NCBI GenBank assembly: GCA_028571685.1 | Contig: CM053140.1 | Span: 221,979,323 to 222,043,322, forward strand | Reading direction: 5' to 3' | Length of the DNA stretch: 64,000 nucleotides | DNA from: Heterohyrax brucei | Taxonomy: Eukaryota > Chordata > Mammalia > Hyracoidea > Procaviidae | Shown here: positions 9,886 through 22,714 of the stretch, in pieces | How positions within the stretch are numbered: position 1 is the first letter of the stretch | How the letters are laid out: each line of letters starts with the position of its first letter | Position numbers and translations under genes: made by a program | Notes under the pieces: model-generated | The model's database searches: none | Told to the model about the DNA's origin: nothing | Seen by the model: only the letters and a program-made list of their open reading frames with translations

Positions 9886-12800
9886 CTACATAAAAGACTG
9901 GAAAGCACTTGCATAGACTATTGTAACTACATTCCTCGTGCCATCAAGGTTTAAGGATAATAGTTTAGTTTGTCCTAAGAACAAAATGGTTAGTCACAGG
10001 TAGGATTGTGGAGAGGGCTAGAGATGACCACATTTGTTGTCTTCTGCGCATCTGACACTGCCCTAGCAAATTTACAGTGTTTCAAACATTCTCTATCAAC
10101 TATAGGATACATGTATGACAATATACATTTAACATGGAAAAAAGTCTCCAGTTGCCCAAATTCATCCAACCTGTAGAAGAAAAGTGGTTCAGAAACAACT
10201 CATTCAGACTCAAGCTGCCACACTCAAACCATAAAAAGGATCTGATACAAGATACTAGTGTCTGACAGTGGCCTCACATGCTCCTCCTGCAAAGGCTGTT
10301 GAGTGAAGGGATCGACCCCAGTCACCTGAGAAGCCACTAGAACACTTAACCCATCCAATAGCAAGTGAAGAAATTGGAAAGAAGCTAAATATATACATAT
10401 ATATTCTTTTTTAAAAAAGCAAAACAGGTAACTATGTAATTTACAAGCCAGGAAAAAGCTGAGATAATTTTCCACAGCACAACAATATTACAAAATTAGC
10501 TGTCTGTACATTTAAAATTAGATTCAGTTAATTTAAAACATGACTAATTTTCAAATCCAGGATGACACATTTCATAAATAATGACACATCCATGTTTCTA
10601 TGTTATGTCTTTGGGAGAACCATGGGTCTAAGATCATTCTGTGCATAAAAAGTATATAAAGATGTAAAAAGTATAAAGAACTGGGGTTTAGGAAGCCTAC
10701 ACAGGTAAACTAACGAATGGGCTCTACTTTCTGGATAAGTGAAACTCCACACGCTGCTTTTGGCTGAGAAGTTGAAGCTGAGCTGTAAATAAGACTGAAA
10801 TCTAAAACAATGGTGAAAATGCACAAGGGAAATACAGTGGTATTAAAAAAACAGAACACTGAGAACACTATGTGAACTCTGGATCAGGTAATTTTTTTAG
10901 AACAATTAGAGCACAAAGTAGAACTTTACACAGTATATGACAAAGATACTTTATCTTTTTTATTCTTGAGAGAAATCTAAGGCTTCATGCTAAGGAATCA
11001 GGTGCTAGCATTCACAGCTAGATTCTCTGAAAGATAAGAAAATAAAGTTAGAGATGTTTGGCTGAGTGCTAACCTTCAGAAATGCTGCCAGAAGGTCGGG
11101 AGACAGTGGGAATACTATGTTCCTCTTTCATTTGCAGAAACGATACAGAAACGATGCTGAACGGACCACAGGACACCCGGTCTTTCGTGAAGTTAAAAAT
11201 CACCTTGTTTATTTATGTCCATACACCAGCAGGCACAGATACTCTACACACACGTACTTCTCACACTATCTGCTCGTTTCAGAATTGCTATTAAAGAGGC
11301 TTGATTTGGTAAAAAAAAAAAAAAGAGACAGAGAGAAAATCTGACAAGACTTATTGTAATCACTCGATATTCTTCTGTTGGCCAGAGGAGCAGTAGAGAA
11401 TTGTATGCTAATAGTAATCATAATCCCATGCTAATTTATTTTATCAAATTAAAGCAAATGCTGCTCTTTGAGCCCCAGGGACCTTTCATTCTCTCCCGGC
11501 ATCCCCACAGTAAGCTAGAATCCATTTAGTTGGAGAGTTTGCCAAGAATATAAATTAATAAAACAGGATTAAGGGGAGATACAGTATAACCAATTCCTTA
11601 ATCCCAGTGAATAATTAATGATAGTGATTCATGATTTGGCTAAATTCTCCGTGAATGTGAATAACAAACAGCTTCAAAATAAACTTGCAACAAAAACTTA
11701 TTGAGACAAGTTTCGGGTAAGAAGAAGCTTTTCTTGTAGGAATCGATGGTGAAGCAAAATCTGAAGAGGTCTCCTTTCTTTGCATGCCTTTCAGTCATAT
11801 TTCAGGGTGAAAGACTAATTTCACCATCCACGTAATCTTCCATATTTAATTCTCAAAACTATATCAGAAAATTCTGCCATCACTAGGTAATCAACTCAGT
11901 AATGGATTTAACTTATACTTCTGAAAAATTGATTACATAAAAAAATTGATAACATAAAAAAATTGATAACATAATAGAGCTCAGAAAATTTAGGAGCCAA
12001 GATTGTTGCTTCCCCACATATCCATTCTAAATAAAAATGTTGTTTAGTGGCTAGTGTGTTCAAGCTAGCAGCCACTAAATAAACAAAGAACTAGGGAAGC
12101 AAGGTGTACAAAAGATACAAAGTTGATCCTTTCATGGAGTTTATATTACAGGGTTGCTAAAATGGATCTGTTCATTTGGTTGTGGGGTATTTTTTCAAGA
12201 ACACTGTGATCGGTTTAATTTGTCCTTAAAATCATGCCAATAAACTCCTGTAAAGTATGTTTTTCATGACAATTGTATGATTTCTATACATAATGGCTAA
12301 ACTCAACTGATGGAGTCTTGGCTAATGAGTAAATTTTGAGACTTATCATTTCTTCCGTTGGTTACCTCATGACTCCCAGAGTATTTTCTCTCCATATGGT
12401 CTGCATTTTCCTTTGCTCTTGTCTCTGGGTATCTGTAAAGGATATCAAAGGGACATAAAGGGTTTCAAATGAGATTGATTGACTTATTCATCAGTACCAC
12501 CTCACAATCCACAACAAATTATTCTTATTGTCTTCAAATTTTCTAATCCGCACCTAATCCTACAAAGACAGGACTGCATTTAAATGGTCTACACCAGTGG
12601 TTTTCCACCCTATCAGACTTATCCCCTTCATGAAAACCACTTCTAACATCCTGGTTTCTAACCCAAAATAAAGTTAATAGGTTACAAACATGATTTTTTT
12701 TTAAAACCAGTATAGTTCCCTGCTTGCAATATAAACAAATTAAAGGAAATTAATGTCTAATATGATATTCTATATTTCAGTGTTGGACTGCTGCACTAGA

Positions 12801-14655
12801 AGTCATAATTATGTCATAAGATACTTGCATCTCTGTGTAAATTTACTGTGAACATGATAGCTACAGATGTAAACTAGTGCATTTCTGTTGTGTTGGCTAC
12901 CTATTACCACAGTTTAAAGGGAAAGTTTCCCTTCTCTTTAATGATGTGATTTTCAAAAATGATTACCAGATTATACGAAACTTCAAACAAAATGAAGCAA
13001 ATACTTTTCTTAATTGACGTGAGTGGTAGTTTTCCATTCTTGGAAAACTTGATACTTACAAAAATCATACAAAAACATATCACAGATTAAATTTAAAATG
13101 GCTTTAGGTTTTAAACTCAAATCAGTTAGAGTTGATTTTCCACTCTCCATGAATGTTGTGTAGCACACAGGACAAATCTTCTTTATTGTGCATATTGTTC
13201 CATAGATGCAAAGCCTTGAGCAACAAAAGTCAAGCATTCTCTCCAATCACTGTGGCAGCAAAAGAGTTTCCACACACTTCCAGAAAAAGTTCTAGAAAGC
13301 AGTACCACTGGTTTCTAATGGTCATTGCTGGAGAGTTTTGCAACTAATATACTTAAAAATTTATAAAGAAAGGAAATTTTCTTTGAAAACTTGATCAGAG
13401 GCTTAAAGTTGGCAATTGGAGAAGCGATTATGCTAGTATTTCCAGCTTCCTGTTAAATATTATAATATCTCTGAATATCGGAAAAGTTGAACAAGGGAAA
13501 TTGAGTCCTGCTTAAGTTTAGTGTAGGTGCCATTTAATCAGTTTTCAGAATATCCTGTATCTGAATAACTGCATGTAGATGTTGTTGTCTGACAAGCTTT
13601 CTGGGAAGAACCATTCATTCATTCATGTGTCAAATATTCATAAAGATTCTCATGCATGTTATGCTGTCAAAGATAAAAGAAGTAAAACACTTGCTTCCTA
13701 GCCTCATAGAACTCCCTACTCTTCTAGTGAGATAAAGCATAATGCAATATTAAAAATTCCATTCCTACAAAAATCTCATACATTTTAATATGAATCCAAA
13801 TATCAGAACTTGCTCATAACAACCTGCCAAATAACTGGGTAGATGAGAATGAATTTTATACATAATTTTCACCATTAGTCTTTTTTGTTGCCCCCTCATG
13901 AACACAGTAGATAAAACAGCTCAGATCTGCCTCTAAGGTTTGTGGAGTTCCAGGCAAATATCTTTGTGGGATTTCTGTCTATGTGAAGAATAATGAAAGC
14001 ATGTATTATGAAATTTATTCACTCATGTAAGTTCTGTGATTTATTAATGAATTTTTAGGTTAATGAGTAGAGAAGATATATTTAAGTATTTTTTGTTTAA
14101 TCAGTGCCTATAAAGATTCTTCACAGAGTCCTGGCACCATGTCTTCCTGTTCATGTCTAATAATCATATCTTTGCACTTTTTTTAACGTGCTGTCCCTGA
14201 ATAAATTCATATCTCTCCTCATGTGAAAAAATCTTTGAAGCTGGTTTTAATGAAGCAGTATAGGTTTCCTTGCCTGTTTTCTCAATACCATCAATTAATG
14301 TTGGTCACCCCATTTCTCCTGATGCTGCATCATCCATCTTGCTGGCAGTTAATAATCTCTTTGATGGTTCTTTTGTATTAATGACGATCACAAACGAAGA
14401 TCTGATTCAGGATATGCAGGAAAATGTGAACAATTAATTTTTAAATGTATCACTTAGAATTTTGTAGTAATAAGACCTATTACAACCATGTGTTCTCTTG
14501 AACTCTTTAGGCTGAAATCACTGTATTCCCACAATGTAATCTCTTTCAGGATTAATTTCATCTGTCTTTGACACACCACCACCAATGGAAAGGTGGTGTG
14601 AGGAGGGCAAGAAGAATGGTCACGTCTGCACATGGAATATCCATCCACAGTCCAG
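9886..14655. other. AT-rich non-coding sequence, sparse old repeats
   Basis: No gene is visible. Fragments near 12050-12150 and 13610-13740 have the cadence of very old L2-type repeats, and 12590-12680 could be a MER5-like fossil, but none is strong enough to call. A short 18-bp tandem repeat is listed separately. Confidence 0.45.
11924..11974 (+). repeat. 18-bp tandem repeat, three units
   Basis: The unit 'aaaattgataacataaa' occurs about three times in a row; the first unit has one change (gattacata for gataacata). Confidence 0.85.
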
Positions 14656-14804
14656 TTTGATAGGCTGAATAATGGCCTCCAATGATATCCAGGTCCTAAT
14701 CTCTAGAATCTGTGAATGCTACCTGATACAGAAAAAAACAAAACAAAAACTTTGTAGAAGTGATTACGTTAAAAATCTAGATATTGGAAGAACATCCAGG
14801 GAAA

Positions 14805-14905
14805 CTGTCCCCCCAGGGTTTTCAAGGAACAGCTAGTGGATTTGGACTGCTAACCTTTAGGTTAGCAGCTGACTCTTAATCACTGTACCACCAGGGCTTC
14901 GAGAT
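14805..14905 (-). repeat. AfroSINE head, antisense
   Basis: Read on the minus strand, it gives 'gaagccctggtggtacagtg', a tRNA-like region with 'gctgctaacctaaaggttag' and the start of the SINE body. The 3' half is missing. It interrupts the MLT1-like LTR. Confidence 0.75.
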
Positions 14906-14941
14906 AACCAGTGTGGGCCCTAAACACAATAACAAGTAGGA

Positions 14942-16058
14942 AGTCTGACAATTAATTTCACAAGCACATCCTAGAAAAAGTGCCACATACCTCATTGCTG
15001 ACTATCACTACAGTCACCTTTCCAAGTCCTCCCTGAGGAAGCTATGCATTGATGCCAGCACCTAGTCCACCTATCATGGATTGAATTGTGTCCACCCCAA
15101 AATATGTGTAGTAATTTGGCTGAGTCAGGATTCCCTGTAGTCTCTGATTTCCCTACACTTCATGTCTTTCTGATACTGTAATTTCTAATCTCTGCCTGTA
15201 GTTAACAGACTGGGTTATGTTAGAGAGGATTAAGGAGGGACTCTGGATCCCTACATAAAATCACCTGCCTGATCCATCGTAAAGGGAGGCTTCCTGGTGC
15301 ATGGCTTGCCCTGCCTTTTATCCTTTTATCCTACAGAGATAAAAGGAAAGGGAAACAAGCAGAGTTGAGAATCTCACACTATCAAGAAAGCAGTATCAGG
15401 AGAAAAGCATGTCCTTCAGATGTGAGGTTCCTGCACCAAGATACCACTGGGAAAAAGACCGATGGCAACACAAGGAGTTTCCTCTAGACCCGACAGTAGG
15501 GAAAGTCTTCCCCTGGAGCAGACATTCTGAATTTGGACTAGTAGCTTACCAGACTATGTAAGAATAACCTTTTCTTTGCTAAAGCCATCTACTTGGTGGT
15601 ATTTTTGTTAGAGTAGTACCAGATAATTAAAACACCACCCATTAATGCAGTTTTGGAACTCTTTTTCTGGAAAGGCCATTGGAGTTGTTGTCCTAGTATA
15701 CTTGATGTCCTGCATGTCATTAAAATGTCTTCCTTTCACTATGTCCTTTAGCTTTGGATAAAGAAAAAAGTCACTGGGTGTCAAATCAGGTATGTTGGGA
15801 GGGCGTTCCAATACAGTTATGTGTTTACCAGCTGAGAACTCCTTCATGAACAATTATACAGTCAAGTTTGCTAACCTGCCACTGTGCCACTGTGCACAAC
15901 AGCCATTGCACAAAGAGTTCTCAAATTTCTTGCAAGGGTGAACTAAGTGTCACTGCATAGCTTCCCAAGGAGAGTTCTTTAAGGTGACTGTAGTGATATT
16001 CAGCAACGAGATACGTAGTACTTAGAACAATTAAGTTCATGGACTTAATTGTCAGACT
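14942..16058. mobile_element. Foldback mariner derivative, copy 1
   Basis: Perfect 14-bp terminal inverted repeats AGTCTGACAATTAA lie at 14942-14955 and 16045-16058. Without the LTR inserted at 15072-15634 it is about 549 bp. Minus-strand translation gives a mariner transposase C-terminal block (LERPPNIPDLTPSDFFLYPK, then KDIVKGRHF) pointing to the left end. The right arm, read on the plus strand, also encodes a transposase C-terminus (CIASQGEFFKVTV). Both termini therefore derive from the transposon's 3' end, and the inverted similarity extends well over 100 bp inward. The element cannot encode a working transposase. Confidence 0.8.
15072..15634 (+). mobile_element. Solo LTR, family 1, in the mariner arm
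   Basis: Starts TATCATGGATTG (the first TG has become TA) and ends ATAATTAAAACA. It is flanked by a perfect 5-bp duplication CCACC at 15067-15071 and 15635-15639, the size expected for ERVL/MaLR integration. It shares the C-rich left end and the 'aagccatctacttggtggta' 3' end with the provirus LTRs at 45-47 kb. It is younger than the mariner it splits. Confidence 0.85.
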
Positions 16059-16365
16059 GCATAGCCTTATAAGAGGGAGGCAGAGACTGATTTTAGAGGA
16101 GACGAGAAAACAATGGGACCATAGAGGCAGAGATTCAGTGATGCGGTCACAGGTTCAAGAATCATGGTAAACACTAGAATTTAGAAGAATTTCCCTGAGA
16201 GACTCAGGGGGGAGCATAGCCCTAGCAATACCTTCATTTCAGCCTTGCAAAGCTGGTTTGGGGCTTCTGGTCCCCAGAATTGTGACAGAATAAATTTTTA
16301 TTCTCATACTTAACCAAGTTTTTGGTAATTTGTTACATGAGTCTTAAGAAACTAAATTATCCAGC

Positions 16366-18430
16366 ATGGCTTATATCTAACTCAAGAGAGGAGTTACTAC
16401 ACTGGTTGGATAAGATAAGACACTGATTGAAACCTCCTGTTGAGATTATGAAACAATGGTCTTGAAATCCATCAAATGATTTAGTCACAGCAACCTACAG
16501 AGTCTGACATGTAGCAAAGAGCTTCAGAGGGAATAGATGTCAGCAGCAGACTAAAGCCAGTACCACTCCTGGAAAACAAAGGAGCCAGAGCTAATACAAA
16601 GGCACATGTACACAGCTAAACGCCAAGGTTCAGTAGTGGGAAATCGGTAGCCCAGATCCCTAAACTCCCCCTGTTTCCAATATGAATATCAACTGAAGTC
16701 AGCATGTCAACACCATTCTAACAGTTGAATCTCTTATAATAAGGCAAAAACAAATGCCTCACAAGCCAGCCAAAGTGGTTCACTTGCTACATTGATCTAA
16801 CCAGTCCTCACAGACACCAAGGCTGAAGCTCTTTGGTTATCTGAAAGTCCATCTGGTTAATTCCACATGTGATATAAAAGTTACAGGGTGACCTAACTGG
16901 TAAAGAGGGGACTGGAGTCTTCTCAGGTTTCAGTCGAGGTCATAGGCACCCTGCACCGATGGCACTGATGGTACCAGCTGGGCCTGGGCACTGGAGGATG
17001 ACTTAGAAATTTTTGGAAGGCAGGCATTCCAAAGAACAAGGGCACTGCTGTTCTGGGTTCAAGGACAATATTGGAAAAATTCATCAGCATCTATATAGAA
17101 GGATATATTTTAAATTTCTGGTGAACTATCCAGTCTTTCAGTTTAGGTAAAACTGAAATAAACGTGATGTCAGCATGGTCCCTTCAAAATAGCCTAATTC
17201 AGTTTGGATCCTTGTATCAGTGTTAAAACTTTGAACTTAATGAAGTCTGAATAGAATTAATAATTTAAGCACTTCTTGGAGATTTATATGTGGCAACAAC
17301 AAATTGACTTTTAATTACAATCATTTTAATCATATATTTATTAAGGATGTATTGTATTCACAGCACTGTGCTAAACACTGATTAGAATAAGGAAAACACT
17401 GAACTCGAATCTTGCTTTCAGGGAACTTATAATCTGTGTAAAAAATGAAGAGGGAGAAGACTAATGAAATAAGTAGTCCAAATGTGACAACAAAAAAGAT
17501 TATTTCCGGATATAATACAAGTTAAAATGCATTTAATTCCTGAGATCTTTTTTTTTTTTTTTTTTTACTTATTTCTTGCTGTTGAAACAGTTTAACTTAT
17601 CAAATCAGTCAATCGAGAGACAAAATTGTAAAGGAATCTTTTCAACATTTTTTGTCTGTTCACATTCGCTTCAAATTAGTAGGAAGTTTGCACTAGCCTT
17701 ATGCATGAAACACTATGTATATTTAATCAATAATTGCATAAAATGTGTTAAGAAGCCGGCAGCACTTAAATGCCGGGATGAGCTATTTTAGCCTGTGAAA
17801 ACTTACTGTTGCCAGCCCCTCTTCTATACCAGAAAAGCACGCTCTATCTCACAACTGCCAAACATAGGAAGTAGCCACTCAGTAGAAGTCTTTATTTTAT
17901 ACACTCAAAAAGAAATGGGCTCTGAATATCCTCCTTTACCTGGGAGATAAGATACTGATCTTTTTGCTGACTCTCAGTTGGAGGAGAGCCAGGATAATAA
18001 TGGCTATCTGAGGATCTTCAAAGATTTAATCTCGGAGATGAGTTCTTTGCAGGGCTCAATTCCTTTTGCTTTGCCAGACTGTCTACTTTCTGAAATGGCC
18101 TTTAGTATAAAGGTACCTGACAGAGGTATACACACCCTGAAAGCTAAGTTATGGAGCTGCATTTCTAGCACTCAGGTGCCCTCTCTGGAGGAGGCTCCAA
18201 TGCTGCTTCAGGGCAAGAGTTGTACTGCAAGCAACCAAGCGCAGACTGCGCTGACTTAGCCCAGGTACCTGCGTGGTTCATTGCGCACACTAAAGAGATT
18301 ATGTGATAGGCTACGGCACTTGGCTTAGGAGGTACAGAAAGGGTAGGGCAAAGCAGTGAGCAGACTTGGAAGCAGAAGTCCAACTGAGCTAAATTCAGTT
18401 CACATTCATTCATGGCGTTCATCACGCACC
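16366..18430. other. Non-coding sequence, no recognised element
   Basis: No coding or mobile signature is evident. A T run near 17549-17566 could be a reversed poly(A) tail, but nothing recognisable follows it. Sequence at 17330-17440 has a faint L2-like cadence. Confidence 0.45.
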
Positions 18431-18530
18431 AAGTTGTTTTGAATGCCTACTGTGTGCTAGTCATTATTTTATAGGCTTGGATACTATAGGGAACAAGGCA
18501 ATCTCTCCCCTCATAAAGCAACATTCAGAT
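18430..18530 (+). repeat. L2-type fossil LINE fragment
   Basis: 'gaatgcctactgtgtgctag' followed by 'gatactatagggaacaaggc' and 'cctcataaagcaacattc' matches the familiar wording of the L2 3' region in mammals. Confidence 0.6.
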
Positions 18531-18545
18531 TAACAAAATACGAGA

Positions 18546-19092
18546 TCTGAAAATTAAGTTTGCAAACTTGTCTTAGAAAAAGTACTACATCCTTCATTGC
18601 TGAATATCACTACAGTCACCTTTGATGTACTCCCCCTGGGAAACTATGCCCTGATGCCAGTGCCTTGTTCACCCTTCAAAACAATTTTGGAAGTCCTTTT
18701 CTGGAATGGCCATTAGAGCTGTCATTGTATGCCCCTTGATGTCCTGAATGTCATCAAAATGTCTTCTTTTCAATATTGATCTTTGGGTGAAGAAAAGAAG
18801 TCATTGGAGGCCAGATCAGGTAAGTAAGGAGAGTGTTCCAATGATTATTGGTTTACTCGCTAAAACCCCCCTCACAGACACCTGTACAATTAGGTTCACA
18901 AATTGGCCACCTTGTCACAGTGTGCAATGGCCATTGTAGAAAGAGTTCCAAAATTGCTCTGAAGGGTGGACTATGTGCCAGCATTGGTGCCCAGCTTTCT
19001 AAGGGAAGTACTTCGAAGGTGACCATAGTCATATTCAGCAGTGAGGTATGTAGCACTTAGAACAATTAAGTTTGTGGGACTTAATTGTCTGA
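18546..19092. mobile_element. Foldback mariner derivative, copy 2
   Basis: About 547 bp. The left end (TCTGAAAATTAAG) and the complement of the right end (GTCAGACAATTAAG) are imperfect inverted repeats. Both arms contain a version of 'tgaatatcactacagtcacctt' pointing inward. The left-to-centre part reads on the minus strand as a broken mariner transposase C-terminal half. The right arm reads on the plus strand as the same C-terminal region ('attgctctgaagggtggact', 'agtacttcgaaggtgaccat'). Same architecture and orientation as copy 1; frame is broken throughout. Confidence 0.75.
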
Positions 19093-19499
19093 CCTCACAT
19101 ACAGTAAGCATACATACACACACAAAGACACAAAGACTGTCAGATAGCAGCAAATGTTTTGAGAAATGCAGGATAGTATATTAGGATAAGATGAGGTTAG
19201 TTTGTTTTAATAAAGAAATCCGTTATTATAAGTTAAGTGGGTTCAAAAAGATAGAAATTTACATCTCTTACAACGCTTTGAGGTGAGTGTTCCAGGTTTG
19301 CGTACAACTGAGCTCCACAAGGTGATCTAGGCATTTAGATTTCTTCCATTGTGCTGCTCCACAGTCTCCTAGGGCCTTGTTATTTGCAAGATTGGGTGGC
19401 TGAGAAAACTGCAGGGGGATAGCATCTGACTTCCTCTATCTTCACAAAGGGGAAGGAAAATCAAGATCAACAGCCCAAGGCTGGTCTTAAGAGGTGGAG

Positions 19500-19800
19500 G
19501 TCAGACACGCCTTCTCTGTCTGCCATTTTTACCAGCTCTTGGCACCAACTGTTCCTCCCATAGTACTCTCAGCTTTTTTGCTGGGTTTGATAATTCGCGA
19601 CTGTGGCCACACAGAACTCGTAGTCAATATGCACAATTATGTGGTTTATTAGCTTTGAGGAATTGATTTTTGAAGTGAGAAATAAATGAACCGAAGGAGT
19701 AAGCCACAGGAATACCTGAAGAAGGAGTCTACTAGACAGATGAAACACAAAGTCCAAATGACGGGAGGTGAGAGAGTGTGTGGCTTTCTTGAGGAGCAAC
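19500..19800 (-). repeat. Possible antisense LTR fragment
   Basis: 'gataattcgcgactgtggcc', 'cacagaactcgtag' and 'gtggtttattagctttgagg' resemble an antisense mammalian ERV LTR. I cannot find both termini or name the family. Confidence 0.35.
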
Positions 19801-19844
19801 AAAGGAATTTACGTAGTATTAATCTAGTTAGTGAGGGGAAAAGG

Positions 19845-20130
19845 AGCAGTAGTGGTTAGTGACAGAATACTTACCTTCCATGTGGGAGACCTGGGTTCTA
19901 TTCTTGGCACATGTACCTCATACACAGCCACCACGCATCTGTCAGTGGAAGCCGGAATGTTACTATGATGCTAAGGAAGTTTCAACAGAGTTTTCCAACT
20001 TAGACAAAGTAGGAAGGTCTACTTTCAAAAGTCATCCATTAGAAACCTTATGGATCACAATGATCCTGTCCCATGAAGCAAGAGGTTGTCATAAAGTGGG
20101 GGCCAACACAAAGGTGGCTAGCAACAGCGA
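19845..20130 (+). repeat. tRNA/RTE-type SINE, 3'-truncated
   Basis: It has a tRNA-like head ('agtggttagtgacagaata', 'gacctgggttctattcttgg' at the B-box position), then 'cacagccaccacgcatctgtc', 'gtggaagccggaatgttac' and 'tcaacagagttttcc'. It belongs to the longer SINE class seen again at 24722. The RTE-like tail is lost or degraded. Confidence 0.75.
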
Positions 20131-20419
20131 TGAGGGAAATCTTAAGTAGCTTGGGACCAGATCATGAAAGAAGGATTTTGCAGGTCTTGATAAAGGTCCA
20201 GAGTCCATTCTTAGTACAAATGGTACTGTAGAAAGGACCTTGACTAAAAGTGGGCAACAGGGGTAGAAAGCAGATGTGAAAATGTTAAACACCTTCATCC
20301 TTGTAGAATACATTGACCCTAAGGGCATCTAACGTGGAGATGCAAAACACTTCAAGATCACAGCTTCCAAACTGGCTGTCATGTGCTTTCTAAGAAAAGA
20401 GATTTTGCTTTTTTGGGTT

Positions 20420-20446
20420 TATGACTCGATGGCACTTGGCTTGGTG
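20420..20446 (+). repeat. Tail-only SINE fragment (B)
   Basis: 'tatgactcgatggcacttgg' followed by CTTGGTG is the extreme SINE tail with no body upstream. No clear target duplication. Confidence 0.55.
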
Positions 20447-20636
20447 TTATTCATTATCAGGAACAAGAATTGCAGCATCCTGCTAATTGCCACCATCATT
20501 CAACAAAAACATTACTGAAAGTATTTATCTTATAGTGTTTACAGCAATATTTCAGATTACTTGAGAGTTTATTTATAATAATGGAAAAATACTTAAAATA
20601 ATTTATATAGGTTGCTGTTTCTAAGAGATTGATAAC

Positions 20637-20667
20637 AGTGAGTGTGACTCAATGGCACCTGACTGGC
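20637..20667 (+). repeat. Tail-only SINE fragment, diverged
   Basis: 'gagtgtgactcaatggcacc' followed by TGACTGGCT resembles the same SINE tail, more decayed. It lies about 200 bp from fragment B. Confidence 0.4.
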
Positions 20668-21454
20668 TATAAGTATGTGAAAACACATGCTTTGCTATAA
20701 AAGAATGAAAAATGCAACTAAAGTTTAACTTAATATATTACAAAATTACAATTTATGTAGTTTCTGTTTGCTAATCATTGTGTTTCCCCATTATCATCTA
20801 AGTAGTCTGCAAGTGGTGGGTAATTAAAATGTTAATGTTTCTCTTTGATCTCAGATGCAACATTAACACAGAAGATTTTCCCCACTTTAACAAGTGTACA
20901 AATATCAGACCTTTTAACAAGATGTTTTATTGTGATTAAGTACAAGATTACAATCCAAGTCAAGTTGCCATATAGAACCCTGCACACACACTTCTGTGCC
21001 ACTCTAGCTGTTCTCCCAACCCTGCGACAGCACACTACTCCTTTCCACTTCCTATGTCCATCCAACCAACTCCTGACCCCTCTTGTCCACCCTCTGCTCT
21101 CATTTCTATAGTGGAGCTGCTCCAACAACTTCATGTTTTACAGTCCAGCGAGTTTTTGTCTGAAGAGTTGTCTTTGGTGCTGGTTTCAAATATCAGACAT
21201 TTAAGAAATAAACTTCCTTGTTCTACTGTCCTTCCATTGTATCCATCTAGGTAAAAGGTCGGTGCAAGATGAATTAAATTATCAACCCTAGTTGACTCAT
21301 TGTCTAGAGAGCTTAATGGTACTGTAGAAAAATATATATCAAAACCTAGAGATACTGTGAACTCTCAGCAAAGTCTAGCATTTCTCATATAGCACCCTAA
21401 TTTGCTTTTTCTTTCTTCCTTTTTTTTTTCTCTCCACTTTTCCTATATTGTCCA
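20668..21454. other. Non-coding, possibly an unnamed interspersed repeat
   Basis: The stretch 20990-21250 ('ccactctagctgttctccca', 'gacagcacactactcc', 'gtctgaagagttgtctttgg') feels like a mid-repetitive mammalian sequence, but I cannot name it or define its ends. The open frames on both strands have no motif. Confidence 0.35.
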
Positions 21455-21665
21455 TAGGCATCCCTGGGTGGTGCAAGTGATTAACATCCTTGGCTTCTGG
21501 CCACAATTTTAGAAGTCTGTGTCCACTCAGAGGCATCTTAGAAGAAAGGCCTGTGGATCCACTTCTAACAAAATCAGCCAATGAAAACTCCGTGAAGCAC
21601 AGTTCTACTCTGATACACATGGGATTACCATGAGTTGGAACTGACTTAACAGCAAATGTTTTGGC
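21455..21665 (+). repeat. AfroSINE-related, full span
   Basis: 'ggcatccctgggtggtgcaa' head, 'gttctactctgatacacatg' in the body and 'ccatgagttggaactgactt' at the tail mark a tRNA-derived SINE of about 210 bp. It carries an extra middle segment ('gaagaaaggcctgtggatcc') shared with the longer class. Confidence 0.75.
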
Positions 21666-22214
21666 TTATTATCCATAATGGCTATTTCCATTCTTCTCTG
21701 CACTCTTGAAATACTTAATAATTTCCCTTTTCACCAGCTTACAAGAGCTTCTATATTTTCTGCTACCAAATTTGCTATCTAAAAATACTCTCCTCCACCT
21801 CTCCCATGCCACACACACACATACTGATACATACTCTTGTCCCTTTCCCACTTGTTAGGATAGAAGAAGTATCTATTTGTCAAAGACAAAAATCTGACAT
21901 AAGCCCTGGTCCCATTCTCTTTAGCCTTCTTAGGTAATTTGCATATCAACCACCATGAGCCGCTTTTTCTAATAACTCCGATTTTTCCCTCGTTTGTTGG
22001 TTCTTACCCATAAACTTTTAAGTTACCCCATTTTTATCCTATCTCTCTTACATTTTTAGAGGTTCACTTGCGGCTTTATATCCTTAGCTGCATTTTATTT
22101 CTCAGATGAATGCAGTCTGGCTTCCTCCATCACCCTACTAAAACTTCTTAAGGTCTCCAGTTTAACTTGTCTCTTAATATAAGGATCATTTATTTCAGAC
22201 AAACTGTAATTTGT

Positions 22215-22385
22215 CTGGGGCCTTGCTGCTCACAGTGTGATTCCCAGAAATGGCAGCAGCAGCACCTGAGAACTTGCTGGAAACACAGTTTCAGGTCTAA
22301 CCTCAGACCTGCTGCATTGAGTCTCAGGAGTTGGGTCCCAGGAAACTGTTTTAATAAACTTTCTAATGATTTTCATGTCCACTGT
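22215..22385 (+). repeat. MER5-like hAT fossil
   Basis: 'ggggccttgctgctcacagt', 'cagcagcagcacctgagaac', 'ctcagacctgctgcattgag' and 'gtcccaggaaactgttttaa' appear in the order expected for a MER5-type non-autonomous hAT element. Old and diverged. Confidence 0.75.
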
Positions 22386-22714
22386 TGCTCCTAAACTACT
22401 GGCTTAGACAAATGAAATGCAATAGTTCTTCCAAATTCCACACACAGTGATACAAAACTGCTCCCTCAATCCTAGGCACCAGTTCCAGGGCTAGAATCTC
22501 TTACAGTCTGTGTCTTTTTCTTTTGGATGCAAACAGTTGATATGTAATGGATGCTGTTGCCCTTCCTGGGCCACAGATTGACTCTTTTTCCTACAAAAAG
22601 ACTCCTATCTATGATAAATCCTGAGAGTTAGTTAAGGCCTAGGACATGTACCAAATAAGAAGCAGGAAGTAACCACAGTAAAACAAAACAGAATAAACAC
22701 AGCGAAACAAAAAC

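Larger units (their letters stand above)
14656..16365 (+). repeat. MLT1-like LTR, host of a nested stack
   Basis: The left piece ('gataggctgaataatggcc', 'tccaggtcctaatctctaga', 'aatctgtgaatg') and right piece ('cagaattgtgacagaataaat', 'ggtaatttgttac') read as the two ends of an MLT1-type MaLR LTR. Between them lie an antisense AfroSINE, a foldback mariner element and a younger LTR. It is the oldest element at this locus because everything else interrupts it. Confidence 0.65.

Noticed and set aside
17978-18259. 93-codon frame beginning MEESQDNNGYLRIFKDLISE
   Set aside because: It looks protein-like at first, but there is no known domain, no adjacent exon-like frame and no promoter context. 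Length is within chance expectation for 64 kb.
22167-22394. 75-codon frame as a possible exon
   Set aside because: It lies within a MER5-like fossil and has no splice or codon support.
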